Shown piece by piece: positions 28,011 through 36,049 of a DNA stretch of 64,000 nucleotides. Position numbers and translations under genes: made by a program. Every line of letters starts with the position of its first letter. Within the stretch, counting starts at the first letter, position 1. Origin of the DNA: Massilia sp. 9096 (GTDB taxonomy: Bacteria; Pseudomonadota; Gammaproteobacteria; Burkholderiales; Burkholderiaceae_D); the NCBI RefSeq assembly GCF_000745265.1, contig NZ_JQNN01000001.1, positions 744,001-808,000 of the forward strand, given 5' to 3'. The notes beneath the pieces are model-generated. The model searched no databases and had not been told where the DNA came from. It saw only the letters and a list, made by a program, of their open reading frames with translations.

Positions 28011-29306
28011 ATGGACTCGACCACGATGGTAGTGGCGCTGGCGCTGGGCAACCTGGCCCTGTGCGCCGTGCTTTTTTTCTTTGAACAGGCGGACGGTCGC
28101 CCGGCGGCGCTGTCGGCCTGGGGCTGGTCGCGCCAGATGCAGGCGGCCGGCTGGCTGCTGCTGGCGATCGGCGTGGCGGGCGTGGTGCCCGAATGGCTGG
28201 CGCTGCCGGCCGCCTACGGCCTGGTGTTCGCCGGCGTCGCCTGGGAAGCCGGAGCGCAATGGGAACGCGCCGGCTTCGGGCGCTGGCGCCGCGTCGTCGC
28301 GCCGCTGCTGGGCGTGGCCATCCTGGTGTTCCTGCTGTGCTACCTGGCCGATCCGGTCGGGCTCGGGATGCGCGCGCTGGCGACGTCCCTGATCCTCGGT
28401 GTTTCCTATCTGGCCGCCAGCGTCGCGCTGGCGCGCGGCTGGAGCGAGGCATCGATGCTGCGCCGCTTCCTGGCGGTGGCGACCGGCTGGCTGGCCTTCC
28501 TGGTCGGCGCACGCGGCGCGCTGGTGATGCTGTCGCCGGCCGGCTGGGGCTGGATGAGCAACGACATGCTGCGCCAGCTGCACAGCGGCGCCTTGTATCT
28601 GTTGATGCTGGTGGGCGGCTTCGGCTGGCTGCTGCTGGGACGCGAACGCCTGCAGGGCGAGCTGGCGCGCGCCGAAGTGCTCGATCCGATCTCGAACGTG
28701 CCCAACCGGCGCGGCTTCTTCCAGCTGCTGGCGCCGTGGATGGCGCTGGCGCGCCGACCCGGCCCGCCGACTGCGCTGGTGCTGTTCGACCTCGACAGCT
28801 TCAAGCGCATCAACGACGGCTACGGCCACGCGGCCGGCGATGCCGTGCTGCTCGATCTGCTCGACGCCTGCAAGCGCCAGTTGCGCGACAGCGACCAGCT
28901 GGGCCGCCTGGTCGGTGTCGAATTCGCGATCCTGCTGCCGCGCACCAGCCTGCAGGATGCCGCCCTGGTCGCCGAACGCATGCGCGCCGCGATCGAGGAC
29001 CGGCGCGTCAAGACCGAGCGTGCGCTGATCGCGCTGACGGCCAGCTTCGGCGTCACGACCCTGCGCGCCGACGACAGCACCGTGACGCTGCTGGCGCGCG
29101 CCGAGGACGCGCTGCGTGCGGCCAAGGCGCTGGGACGCAACCGCGTCGAGCTGGCGCCGCCGCCGGCTGCGCCGGACGCCTCGGACGCCGACCAGCCCGA
29201 CGAGGTCGGGGCAAGCGGCGCGGGCAGCGGCGCCGGTGGGCAGACGCTGGTCCACGCCGAAGCGCTGGCCGCGCAGGGCGATGCGGCCGACCGGCGCGCG
29301 CGCTGA
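28011..29306 (+). CDS. Seven-segment membrane protein with degenerate GGDEF domain
   Basis: A 431-residue protein. Residues 1-about 205 hold six or seven membrane helices (for example VVALALGNLALCAVLFFF, LATSLILGVSYLAASVAL), followed by a GGDEF-like domain (about 220-385). The metal-binding FDLDSFKRIND is intact, but the signature is LVGVEF (about residues 300-305) instead of GGDEF: the catalytic Asp/Glu position is Val. The RxxD inhibitory site is not obvious. It is therefore probably a c-di-GMP sensor or partner rather than an active cyclase. A Pro/Ala-rich tail ends the protein. Confidence 0.88.
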   Translation: MDSTTMVVALALGNLALCAVLFFFEQADGRPAALSAWGWSRQMQAAGWLLLAIGVAGVVPEWLALPAAYGLVFAGVAWEAGAQWERAGFGRWRRVVAPLLGVAILVFLLCYLADPVGLGMRALATSLILGVSYLAASVALARGWSEASMLRRFLAVATGWLAFLVGARGALVMLSPAGWGWMSNDMLRQLHSGALYLLMLVGGFGWLLLGRERLQGELARAEVLDPISNVPNRRGFFQLLAPWMALARRPGPPTALVLFDLDSFKRINDGYGHAAGDAVLLDLLDACKRQLRDSDQLGRLVGVEFAILLPRTSLQDAALVAERMRAAIEDRRVKTERALIALTASFGVTTLRADDSTVTLLARAEDALRAAKALGRNRVELAPPPAAPDASDADQPDEVGASGAGSGAGGQTLVHAEALAAQGDAADRRAR

Positions 29307-29331
29307 GCCGCCAGACCGCCGCGCTGCAGCC

Positions 29332-29634
29332 TCAAACCAGCTCGTCGCTGACCCATTGGCGATAGCGTTCCTGGTTGGCCACCAGGCGCGGCGCCGGGCT
29401 GCACCGGCACAGGCACAAATCGTCCTCGAGCGCCGGGCGGCGGCCGTCTTCGCTGGCCTTCAGGCGCGGGCCGTCGCAGGCGATCCTGCCCTGGGCGTGA
29501 CAGTTGGGACAATCGACCAGGTCGCCCTCGAGCGCGCGCGGGACGCCGTCCAGCGACACGCTGGAACTGGCCGTGGCGACCTTGCCGCCGGCATCGGTGC
29601 CGGCGCCCAGGGTGATGTAGCAGCGTTTGTGCAT
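29332..29634 (-). CDS. PAAR-domain protein (type VI secretion spike tip)
   Basis: A 100-residue protein that begins MHKRCYITLGAGTDAGGKVA, then SSVSLDGVPRALEGDLVDCP and a CNCH-like segment, as PAAR repeat proteins do. PAAR proteins cap VgrG and can carry effectors; this one has only a short C-terminal tail (NQERYRQWVSDELV). Start at 29634 with GGAGG 7-11 bases upstream. No other type VI gene is in the window, so it is an orphan. Convergent with the GGDEF gene. Confidence 0.8.
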   Translation of the reverse strand: MHKRCYITLGAGTDAGGKVATASSSVSLDGVPRALEGDLVDCPNCHAQGRIACDGPRLKASEDGRRPALEDDLCLCRCSPAPRLVANQERYRQWVSDELV

Positions 29635-29846
29635 GGCGCCTCCATTCGCGCAAAAGGCCAATTTATCGGTGGAGGCCGTCAGAGTTTTGTGCTGGCGCAA
29701 ACGCGAACCGAAGGCGGCGACAACCGTGCGTCAGCGCGGCCTTCGAGCAGGTGAGCGGCGTGTTCATCGCGCAGCAACAGTGCGCGGCTTCCGGGCGTCG
29801 AGCGAACCGACTATACTGTTTGGTTTGTTTCACGATGGAGTCACCC

Positions 29847-30425
29847 ATGGCGAGAACCAGCGCCGCCAAAGCAGCACCGGCACAAGCCGCGGCCAAGCCG
29901 GCCGCACAACGCAGCACCCCGGCCAAGACCACCACGGCCAAGGCCACGGCTGCAAAGCCGGCCGCCAAGCCGGCCGCCGGCAAGGCCGCCCGCGCTGGCG
30001 TCTCGAGCGCCGCCAAGCCGGCCGCCAAGACCGCCGCCAAAGCCGCCGGCAAGGCCGCGGCCAAGCCGGCTGCCCCCGCCGCGCCGCGCGCCAAGGCGGC
30101 TGCGAAGACCGTTGCAGCCGCGCCGGTCAAGACCGCCAAGCAGGCCGCCACCCAGCTCGGCCGGCGCGCGCGCGAGGAAGCGCGCATGGAAGCGGCCGGC
30201 GCGCCGCGCCCGATGCTGGTGCGCGACAGCTTCACCATGCCCGAGCAGGAATACGCGGTGCTGGGCGCGGTCAAGCAGGCCTGCCTGCAGGCCGGCTTCG
30301 AGGTCAAGAAGAGCGAGCTGCTGCGCATCGGCGTGGCCTTGCTCGGCCAGCTCGACATCACGGCGCTGCGCACGGTGCTGGGCAGCCTGCCCCAGCTCAA
30401 GACCGGCCGTCCGCCCGGCGAATGA
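29847..30425 (+). CDS. Histone H1-like Lys/Ala-rich protein with C-terminal domain
   Basis: A 192-residue basic protein. Residues 1-about 105 are a low-complexity tract of AAKPA/KAAAK words, as in eukaryotic H1 tails and bacterial AlgP/HctB-like proteins. The C-terminal part (RPMLVRDSFTMPEQEYAVLG, VKKSELLRIGVALLGQLD) looks like a folded domain and contains a ribbon-helix-helix-like stretch. It probably binds DNA and condenses or regulates chromatin. GGAG 7 bases before the ATG at 29847 fixes the start. The following gene on the other strand encodes an HTH protein. Confidence 0.8.
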   Translation: MARTSAAKAAPAQAAAKPAAQRSTPAKTTTAKATAAKPAAKPAAGKAARAGVSSAAKPAAKTAAKAAGKAAAKPAAPAAPRAKAAAKTVAAAPVKTAKQAATQLGRRAREEARMEAAGAPRPMLVRDSFTMPEQEYAVLGAVKQACLQAGFEVKKSELLRIGVALLGQLDITALRTVLGSLPQLKTGRPPGE

Positions 30426-30443
30426 GCCGGTCTGCCTGCGCCG

Positions 30444-30767
30444 TCAGTGGTGGGTGCGCGGCGTGCTGCGCACCGCCGGCGCCACGCGCGCTTCGGCGGT
30501 CAGCTCCTTCAGCTCGCGGATCGAGATGTTCGATTTCTCGTGCATGCGCAGCAGGATCGTGGCGCCGACGTTCAGCTTGCGGTGCCGGATCTTGCTGATG
30601 ATGGGCGGCTGGACTTCGAGGACGCGGCAGAGCTCCGCATCGTTTTTCAGCTGCATGCGTTGGATCAAAGTATCAAGCAGTTTGTTCGGGACAAACGCCG
30701 ATGGCTCCATTGCCCGGGCGCGGTGCATGGCCTCGAGCAACTCCTGTTTTTTCTGCCGTACGCTCAT
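30444..30767 (-). CDS. Small helix-turn-helix protein
   Basis: A 107-residue protein with a Cro/phage-repressor-like HTH (about residues 35-85: LLDTLIQRMQLKNDAELCRV, LEVQPPIISKIRHRKLNV). The second helix pair with PPIISKIRHRK is the likely recognition region. GGAG 9-12 bases upstream of the ATG. Target unknown; it is convergent with the H1-like gene. The 219-base gap 30768-30986 upstream is AT-richer and likely holds its promoter; no gene seen. Confidence 0.75.
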   Translation of the reverse strand: MSVRQKKQELLEAMHRARAMEPSAFVPNKLLDTLIQRMQLKNDAELCRVLEVQPPIISKIRHRKLNVGATILLRMHEKSNISIRELKELTAEARVAPAVRSTPRTHH

Positions 30768-30986
30768 GAATTTTCTCCGTATTGGATGAACATTCAAGAC
30801 AGGCCGACTGTTTTGGAGAAGAAGCCCGACAATGATCTTTTAGGATCTCGACGTCCTGTCGAAAACCTTTGTGCGCCGGGTTTGTTGGAATGCTACTACG
30901 GTCTCGACGAATTTGACGCACTGTTCATGATTAAAACTGCATAACGTGCATCTTTCTTCTTGGAATGTGCGGCTTTCTTCGCGGAA

Positions 30987-31634
30987 CTAGGCCGGTTTCA
31001 GTCCGGCGCGGGTCAGCAGCAGGGTATGGTCGGCGAGCGCGGCGGCGGCATGCGAATGGGTCACCATGATGGCGCCGGCGCCGCTGGCCTTGATCTCGGC
31101 GCGCAGCAGGTGCAGGATGCTGTCGGCGGTTTCCGGGTCGAGGTTCCCGGTCGGTTCGTCGGCCAGCAGCAGGGCCGGGCGATGCACCAGCGCGCGCGCG
31201 ATCGCCACGCGCTGCAGCTCGCCGCCGGACAGCTGGCGCGGGAAGTCGCGGCCGCGCCCGGCCAGGCCGACCGCGTCCAGCATCGCCCCGGCGCGTCCAT
31301 CGTCGGCGGCGCCGTTCAGCAGCAGCGGCAGCGCCACGTTCTGCGCCAGCGTCAGGTGCGGCAGCGCGTGGAAGGCCTGGAAGATGAAGCCCATGCGCGT
31401 GCGCCGCAAGCGCGTGGCGGCTTCGTCGTCGAGGGCGGACATCGGCGTGCCGTCTACCACGACCTGGCCGGAATCGGGGGTGTCCAGGCCTGCGATCAGA
31501 TTGAGCAGGGTCGACTTGCCGACGCCCGATTCGCCCATGATGGCGACGAACTCGCCGGGCTGGAAGCGGTGCGACAGGCTGGCCAGCACGGTGCGGCCGC
31601 CATAGGACTTGCTGAGATTGACGAGTTCGAGCAT
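30987..31634 (-). CDS. ABC transporter ATPase, LolD/MacB type (orphan)
   Basis: A 215-residue ATPase of the LolD/MacB/FtsE group. Walker A GESGVGKST (residues 34-42), Q-loop FIFQAFHALPHLT, signature LSGGELQRVAIARAL, Walker B LLLADEPTGNLD and the H-loop MVTHSH are complete. Such proteins normally pair with an FtsX-like permease, but neither flanking gene encodes one: an HTH gene lies downstream and egtD is divergent upstream. The partner must be elsewhere or lost. Confidence 0.9.
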   Translation of the reverse strand: MLELVNLSKSYGGRTVLASLSHRFQPGEFVAIMGESGVGKSTLLNLIAGLDTPDSGQVVVDGTPMSALDDEAATRLRRTRMGFIFQAFHALPHLTLAQNVALPLLLNGAADDGRAGAMLDAVGLAGRGRDFPRQLSGGELQRVAIARALVHRPALLLADEPTGNLDPETADSILHLLRAEIKASGAGAIMVTHSHAAAALADHTLLLTRAGLKPA

Positions 31635-31838
31635 ACCGCTACTCTAGCATGCGCCTGCCGCCGCGGCCGCGCTCATGAGGGCGGGGCAAAGCCGGGGCGG
31701 CCCGGGGCCTGCGCCTTGGCCGGGCCAGGTACGGTTGGGCCGACGATGCGCGCCGCCAGGCAAATCGCGTATCATGATGGAAACAGCAACATTGCCGGCT
31801 TCGCTGCATACCGCGGCGCGGCGCCAACAAGGACCACG

Positions 31839-32807
31839 ATGCTGAACCAGACTTCGACCGACGCGCCGTTCGACCCCGCGGCCTTGCACGTACCCGCCGA
31901 ACTCGACGCGAGCCTGCGCGAGCGCCAGGCCTGGATCTCGCCCAAGTTCCTGTACGACCCGCTCGGCTCGCGCCTGTTCGAGGCGATCTGCGAACTGCCC
32001 GAATACTACCCGACCCGCACCGAGGCGGCGATCTTCGACCTGCATGGCGCCGAGATCGCGCGTACCGTCGGCAGCGGCTGCACCCTGATCGACCTGGGCG
32101 CCGGCAATTGCGCCAAGGCGGCCAGCCTGTTCCCGCTGCTGCGCCCGCGCCAGTACGTGCCGGTCGACATCTCGGCCGAATTCCTGATTGACGCCGTGGC
32201 CCGCCTGCAGCAGCGCTTCCGCGAGATCGAGATGCGTCCGGTCGGCATGGACTTTTCGCGCGACGGCTGGGACTTGCCGGACTTCGTGCGCGAAGAGCGC
32301 CGCCTGTTCTTCTATCCCGGCTCGTCGATCGGCAATTTCACGCCCGAGGAAGCGCGCGAATTCCTGCAACGCGTGCGCGCACGCTGCGGCCGCGATGGCG
32401 GCCTGCTGATCGGCGTCGACCTGGCCAAGGACCACGCCGTGCTCGACGCCGCCTACGACGATGCGCTGGGCGTGACGGCCGCTTTCAACCTGAACGTGCT
32501 GAACCACGTCAACCGCCTGCTCGGCGCCGACTTCGACATCCGCCAGTGGCGCCACCGCGGGTTCTACAACGCCGCCCAGGGCCGCATCGAAATGCACCTG
32601 GAAGCCAGGTCGGCGCAGACGGTATCGTGGCACGGCGCCAGCCGCCGCTTCGAGGCCGGCGAGCGCATCCACACCGAGAACAGCTACAAGTACCGCGTCG
32701 ACAACGCCGTGCGCCTGCTGGAAGAAGCGGGCTTCGCCGCAACGCGCGTCTGGACCGATCCGCGCGAGTGGTTCGCCGTGGTCCATGCGCGCGCGGTGGC
32801 GCATTGA
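31839..32807 (+). CDS. egtD: L-histidine N-alpha-methyltransferase EgtD
   Basis: Makes hercynine (N,N,N-trimethylhistidine) from histidine and three SAM. The 322-residue length is normal. Family motifs are ISPKFLYDPLGSRLFEAICE, LPEYYPTRTE (the EgtD hallmark near residue 55), IDLGAGNCAKA (SAM loop), VPVDISAEFL, FFYPGSSIGNF and the C-terminal ENSYKYR histidine-binding region. AAGGA lies 7-11 bases before the ATG. The next gene, 14 bases on, is EgtB. Its product is also the substrate for SenA at 43 kb, so this gene probably feeds both pathways. Confidence 0.94.
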   Translation: MLNQTSTDAPFDPAALHVPAELDASLRERQAWISPKFLYDPLGSRLFEAICELPEYYPTRTEAAIFDLHGAEIARTVGSGCTLIDLGAGNCAKAASLFPLLRPRQYVPVDISAEFLIDAVARLQQRFREIEMRPVGMDFSRDGWDLPDFVREERRLFFYPGSSIGNFTPEEAREFLQRVRARCGRDGGLLIGVDLAKDHAVLDAAYDDALGVTAAFNLNVLNHVNRLLGADFDIRQWRHRGFYNAAQGRIEMHLEARSAQTVSWHGASRRFEAGERIHTENSYKYRVDNAVRLLEEAGFAATRVWTDPREWFAVVHARAVAH

Positions 32808-32821
32808 GCGAGGCAAGCACG

Positions 32822-34039
32822 ATGACCACCCGCTCCATCGCCGCCATGTTCGAACAGGTGCGCCAGCGTTCGCTGCACCTGGCCGAACCGCTCTCGCCGG
32901 AAGACTGTTGCGCCCAGTCGATGCCCGACGCCAGTCCCGTCAAATGGCACCTGGCGCACACCACCTGGTTTTTCGAGACCTTCATCCTGGAAGCGCGCGA
33001 AGCGGCATTCAAACCCTTCCACCCGGCGTTCCGGATCTTGTTCAATTCCTACTACAACGGCGTCGGCGACAAGCACCCGCGCCCGCGCCGCGGCCTGCTC
33101 ACGCGCCCGGCGCTGTCCGAGGTGCTGGCCTACCGCCACGACGTCGACCGCCGCATGGGCGCGCTGCTGGCGGCACGGCCCGATGACGCCGAACTGGCCG
33201 CGCTGGTCGAACTCGGCCTGCAGCACGAGCAGCAGCACCAGGAACTGATCCTCACGGACCTCAAGCATCTGCTGGCGCAGAACCCGCTGGCCCCGGCCTA
33301 CCTCGACGCGCCGCTCGAGGCCGCTGGCGCGCCCGGCACGCTGGGCTGGATCGACTACCCCGGCGACCTGGCCGAGATCGGCCATGCCGGGCGCGGCTTC
33401 GCGTTCGACAACGAAGCGCCGCGCCACCGGGTCTACCTGCAGCCCTTCGCGCTGGCCTCGCGCCTGGTCACGAATGGCGAGTACCTCGAATTCATCGCAG
33501 CCGGCGGCTACCGCGACCCCTCGCTGTGGCTGTCCGAGGGCTGGGACCGGGTCGCCTCCGGCGAGCTGGCCCATCCGCTGTACTGGCGCGAGGACGACGG
33601 CGTCTGGCGGGAATTCACGCTGCACGGCCTGCAAGCGCTCGACCCGGCGCGGCCGGTCACCCACGTCTCGATGTACGAAGCCGACGCCTACGCGCGCTGG
33701 CGCGGCGCGCGCCTGCCGCTGGAGGCCGAATGGGAATTCGCGGCGCGCGACCTGGAGGTAACGTCGGGTCACCTGCACCCGGGAGCAGCCGACGGTTCGG
33801 GCTTGACCCAGATGTTCGGCGAATGCTGGCAATGGACCGGGAGCAGCTACTCGCCGTATCCGGGCTTCCAGCCGGCCGCCGGCGCGCTCGGCGAGTACAA
33901 CGGCAAGTTCATGGTCAACCAGTACGTGCTGCGCGGTTCCTCGTGCGCGACCCCGCACGGGCACGCCCGCGCGAGCTACCGCAATTTCTTCCCGGCCAGC
34001 GCGCGCTGGCAATTTACCGGGATCAGGCTGGCCCGATGA
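32822..34039 (+). CDS. egtB: Ergothioneine biosynthesis protein EgtB (sulfoxide synthase)
   Basis: Non-haem iron enzyme that couples hercynine with a thiol donor using oxygen. The 405 residues comprise an N-terminal DinB-like domain with the three iron ligands (His46 in HLAHTTWF; His135 and His139 in QHEQQHQEL) and a C-terminal formylglycine-generating-enzyme-like domain (MFGECWQWTGSSY, VLRGSSCATP, ASYRNFFPA). It follows egtD by 14 bases and overlaps the next gene by 4 bases (ATGA). No egtA, egtC or egtE is near, so it may use cysteine directly, as described for some EgtB types; this is inference. Confidence 0.92.
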   Translation: MTTRSIAAMFEQVRQRSLHLAEPLSPEDCCAQSMPDASPVKWHLAHTTWFFETFILEAREAAFKPFHPAFRILFNSYYNGVGDKHPRPRRGLLTRPALSEVLAYRHDVDRRMGALLAARPDDAELAALVELGLQHEQQHQELILTDLKHLLAQNPLAPAYLDAPLEAAGAPGTLGWIDYPGDLAEIGHAGRGFAFDNEAPRHRVYLQPFALASRLVTNGEYLEFIAAGGYRDPSLWLSEGWDRVASGELAHPLYWREDDGVWREFTLHGLQALDPARPVTHVSMYEADAYARWRGARLPLEAEWEFAARDLEVTSGHLHPGAADGSGLTQMFGECWQWTGSSYSPYPGFQPAAGALGEYNGKFMVNQYVLRGSSCATPHGHARASYRNFFPASARWQFTGIRLAR

Positions 34040-34998
34040 AGACGCGGGAGCACGCACCGAGCAAGCCGATGAGCAGCCTGCGCCTGCGCATCCTGAACCG
34101 GCGCGCCAACGCCTGGATCATGGCGCACCCGCTCGAATTCGCGCTCACCTCGGTCAAGAACTTCCGCGCCAACCAGGGCCTGCTGCTGGCCGGCGCGGTT
34201 GCCTACTACGCGCTGCTGTCGATCGTGCCCTTCCTGATGCTGGTGGTGGTGGTGCTGTCGCACTTCATCGACCAGCACGAACTGCTGCTGACGTTGCGCC
34301 GCTACCTCGAACTGATCGTGCCCGGGCAGTCGAAACCCATCATCGCCGAGGTCGCGCACTTCCTCGACTCGCGCGACCTGATCACCTGGGTGCTGGGCGC
34401 GACCATGCTGTTCTTCAGCTCGCTCGCATTCGCCGTACTGGAACAATCGATGAGCGTGATCTTCAAGCACCGCGCGTCGGTACGGCGGCGCCACTTCCTG
34501 ATCTCGGCCATCATGCCTTACTGCTACGTGCTGGCGCTCGGCTTCGGCGTGATGATCGTCACCTTGGCGGCCGGCACGCTGCAGGTCATCGGCACCGAGA
34601 GCGTCGAGCTGTTCGGCCACACATGGTCGCTCAACGGGATCTCCGGCGCGCTGCTGTACCTGCTCGGCCTGGGCGGCGAGATCCTGGTGCTGACCTCGAT
34701 CTACATGGTGATGCCGGTCGGCCGCCTGTCGCTGTCGCACGCCTTCATCGGCGGCGTCACCGCGGCGCTGCTGTGGGAGATCGCGCGCCACGTGCTGGTG
34801 TGGTACTTCACCACGCTGTCCAAGGTCAACGTCGTGTACGGCTCGATGAGCACGGCGATCGTCGTCATGTTCAGCCTCGAGATCGCGGCTTCTCTGCTGC
34901 TGTTCGGGGCGCAGGTGATCGCCGAGTACGAGCGGGTCGGGCAGCAGGGCACGGGTGGCGATGGAGGCGAGGCCAAGGGGATAGGCACCGGATCGTGA
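34036..34998 (+). CDS. YihY/UPF0761 (BrkB-like) family membrane protein
   Basis: A 320-residue inner-membrane protein with six membrane segments (for example GLLLAGAVAYYALLSIVPFL, LITWVLGATMLFFSSLAFAV, LLYLLGLGGEILVLTSIYMV, STAIVVMFSLEIAASLLLFG). The AYYALLSIVPFLMLV signature is typical of the YihY/BrkB family, whose function is unsettled (not RNase BN). The ATG overlaps the egtB stop (ATGA), so translation is coupled with egtDB, though a functional link is not established. Confidence 0.9.
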   Translation: MKTREHAPSKPMSSLRLRILNRRANAWIMAHPLEFALTSVKNFRANQGLLLAGAVAYYALLSIVPFLMLVVVVLSHFIDQHELLLTLRRYLELIVPGQSKPIIAEVAHFLDSRDLITWVLGATMLFFSSLAFAVLEQSMSVIFKHRASVRRRHFLISAIMPYCYVLALGFGVMIVTLAAGTLQVIGTESVELFGHTWSLNGISGALLYLLGLGGEILVLTSIYMVMPVGRLSLSHAFIGGVTAALLWEIARHVLVWYFTTLSKVNVVYGSMSTAIVVMFSLEIAASLLLFGAQVIAEYERVGQQGTGGDGGEAKGIGTGS

Positions 34999-35113
34999 GC
35001 CAGGGTGTCGTGCTGGCCCCTGTCCTACACGACTTCGGTCGCGATTCCTATTCGCCGCGGCGCGCCGGGGTCTACCATGGAGGTCATCGATCATTACCAT
35101 GAAGGAGCAGCCC

Positions 35114-35347
35114 ATGGCCGACAATCTCAACGACCAGAAGTACCCGCACGGCGTCACCGGCGACACCGTCCAGCAAGCCGCCGAGGTATCCAGGCCGACC
35201 GCCACGGTCGACCGCGTCGTGAACGTCGATGGCGAAGCCAAGCTGGTGCCCGATCCGAGAACGGGGTCGGACGCGCGCGGCAATGCTGCGACCGGCCGCG
35301 ATGTTCAGCAGGTCAATCTGACTGAGTCCAGAAAAGCCACGAAATAA
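35114..35347 (+). CDS. Small hydrophilic protein (hypothetical)
   Basis: A 77-residue protein (MADNLNDQKYPHGVTGDTVQ, AEVSRPTATVDRVVNVDGEA). AAGGAG 8-13 bases before the ATG at 35114; an in-frame ATG at 35099 is less well placed. Hydrophilic and probably partly disordered. No family recognised. The 170 bases after it (35348-35517) hold no gene. Confidence 0.6.
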   Translation: MADNLNDQKYPHGVTGDTVQQAAEVSRPTATVDRVVNVDGEAKLVPDPRTGSDARGNAATGRDVQQVNLTESRKATK

Positions 35348-35517
35348 ATGGTAGCCACGATCACAGCTGGTACGAGGTATGGCCTATATTGTCGCACCAC
35401 GGTTGTCTTCGTGCGGTCGGCGCTCGACTCAAGCATGGCCGCGACGCGGACTGGCGGGAGATAGGGTTTGAGTTCCTGCCAATGTGGCAAAGAAAAGGGC
35501 AGTTCCCCCTTAAGCCA

Positions 35518-35775
35518 TCAGTAGTGATAACGGCAAGAGAGGATGATTAGCTCATCATTACTTACCATGTAAACTAGACGATTGGTCTCGTCAATGCGTC
35601 TTGACCAGCATCCGCTGAGGCTGTGCTTCAAGGCCTCAGGTTTGCCAATGCCGGCGAATGGGTCTCTCTCGACATCCTTGATCAGATCATTGATGCGTTT
35701 AAGCGTCTTTCTGTCCTGCGTCTGCCAATAAAGGTAGTCGTTCCAACCTTCATTCGTGAACTTCTTGTTGCCCAT
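35518..35775 (-). CDS. yoeB: YoeB-type (Txe family) toxin
   Basis: An 85-residue ribosome-dependent mRNA interferase of a type II toxin-antitoxin pair. It aligns through its length with YoeB: EGWNDYLYWQTQDRKTLKRI, NDLIKDVERDPFAGIGKPEA, LKHSLSGCWSRRID, NRLVY and the C-terminal SCRYHY. The catalytic features of the RelE fold, including Glu/Arg/His near the end (ETNRLVYMV, CRYHY), are present. The start at 35775 overlaps the antitoxin gene end by 26 bases; an in-frame ATG at 35805 is also possible. Base composition is lower in G+C than the neighbours. Confidence 0.93.
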   Translation of the reverse strand: MGNKKFTNEGWNDYLYWQTQDRKTLKRINDLIKDVERDPFAGIGKPEALKHSLSGCWSRRIDETNRLVYMVSNDELIILSCRYHY

Positions 35776-36049
35776 CTTGCGGTTCCTCAGCTTCGGGTAT
35801 TTCAATTAATTCCCGATGCTGCGCTTGACCGGTGCGGGCCTGAGCAAGTGACTTTGCAAGGTGAGCTGCGTTCGCAGGCGAACTCAACAAGTGCACAGTC
35901 TCCATGAGGCTGCTGTAGTGATCAAAGGACATGACTACTGCATCTGGCGCATCGCGGCGCGAAATAACGGTTACGTCGGCATCCTCAACCACCTGGTCGA
36001 TTACAGTCCGTAGACTGTTGCGAGCATCGGAAAAGTTGATGATTCTCAT
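35750..36049 (-). CDS. yefM: YefM-type (Phd/YefM family) antitoxin
   Basis: A 99-residue antitoxin. The N-terminal Phd/YefM DNA-binding fold is clear (MRIINFSDARNSLRTVIDQV, ADVTVISRRDAPDAVVMSFD, HYSSLMETVHLLSSPANAAH); the C-terminal 25 residues are acidic/Gln-rich and would wrap the toxin. It overlaps yoeB, the normal order. The pair probably autoregulates, but no dyad immediately upstream is convincing; the nearest strong one is at 36283-36306. Confidence 0.93.
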   Translation of the reverse strand: MRIINFSDARNSLRTVIDQVVEDADVTVISRRDAPDAVVMSFDHYSSLMETVHLLSSPANAAHLAKSLAQARTGQAQHRELIEIPEAEEPQDGQQEVHE

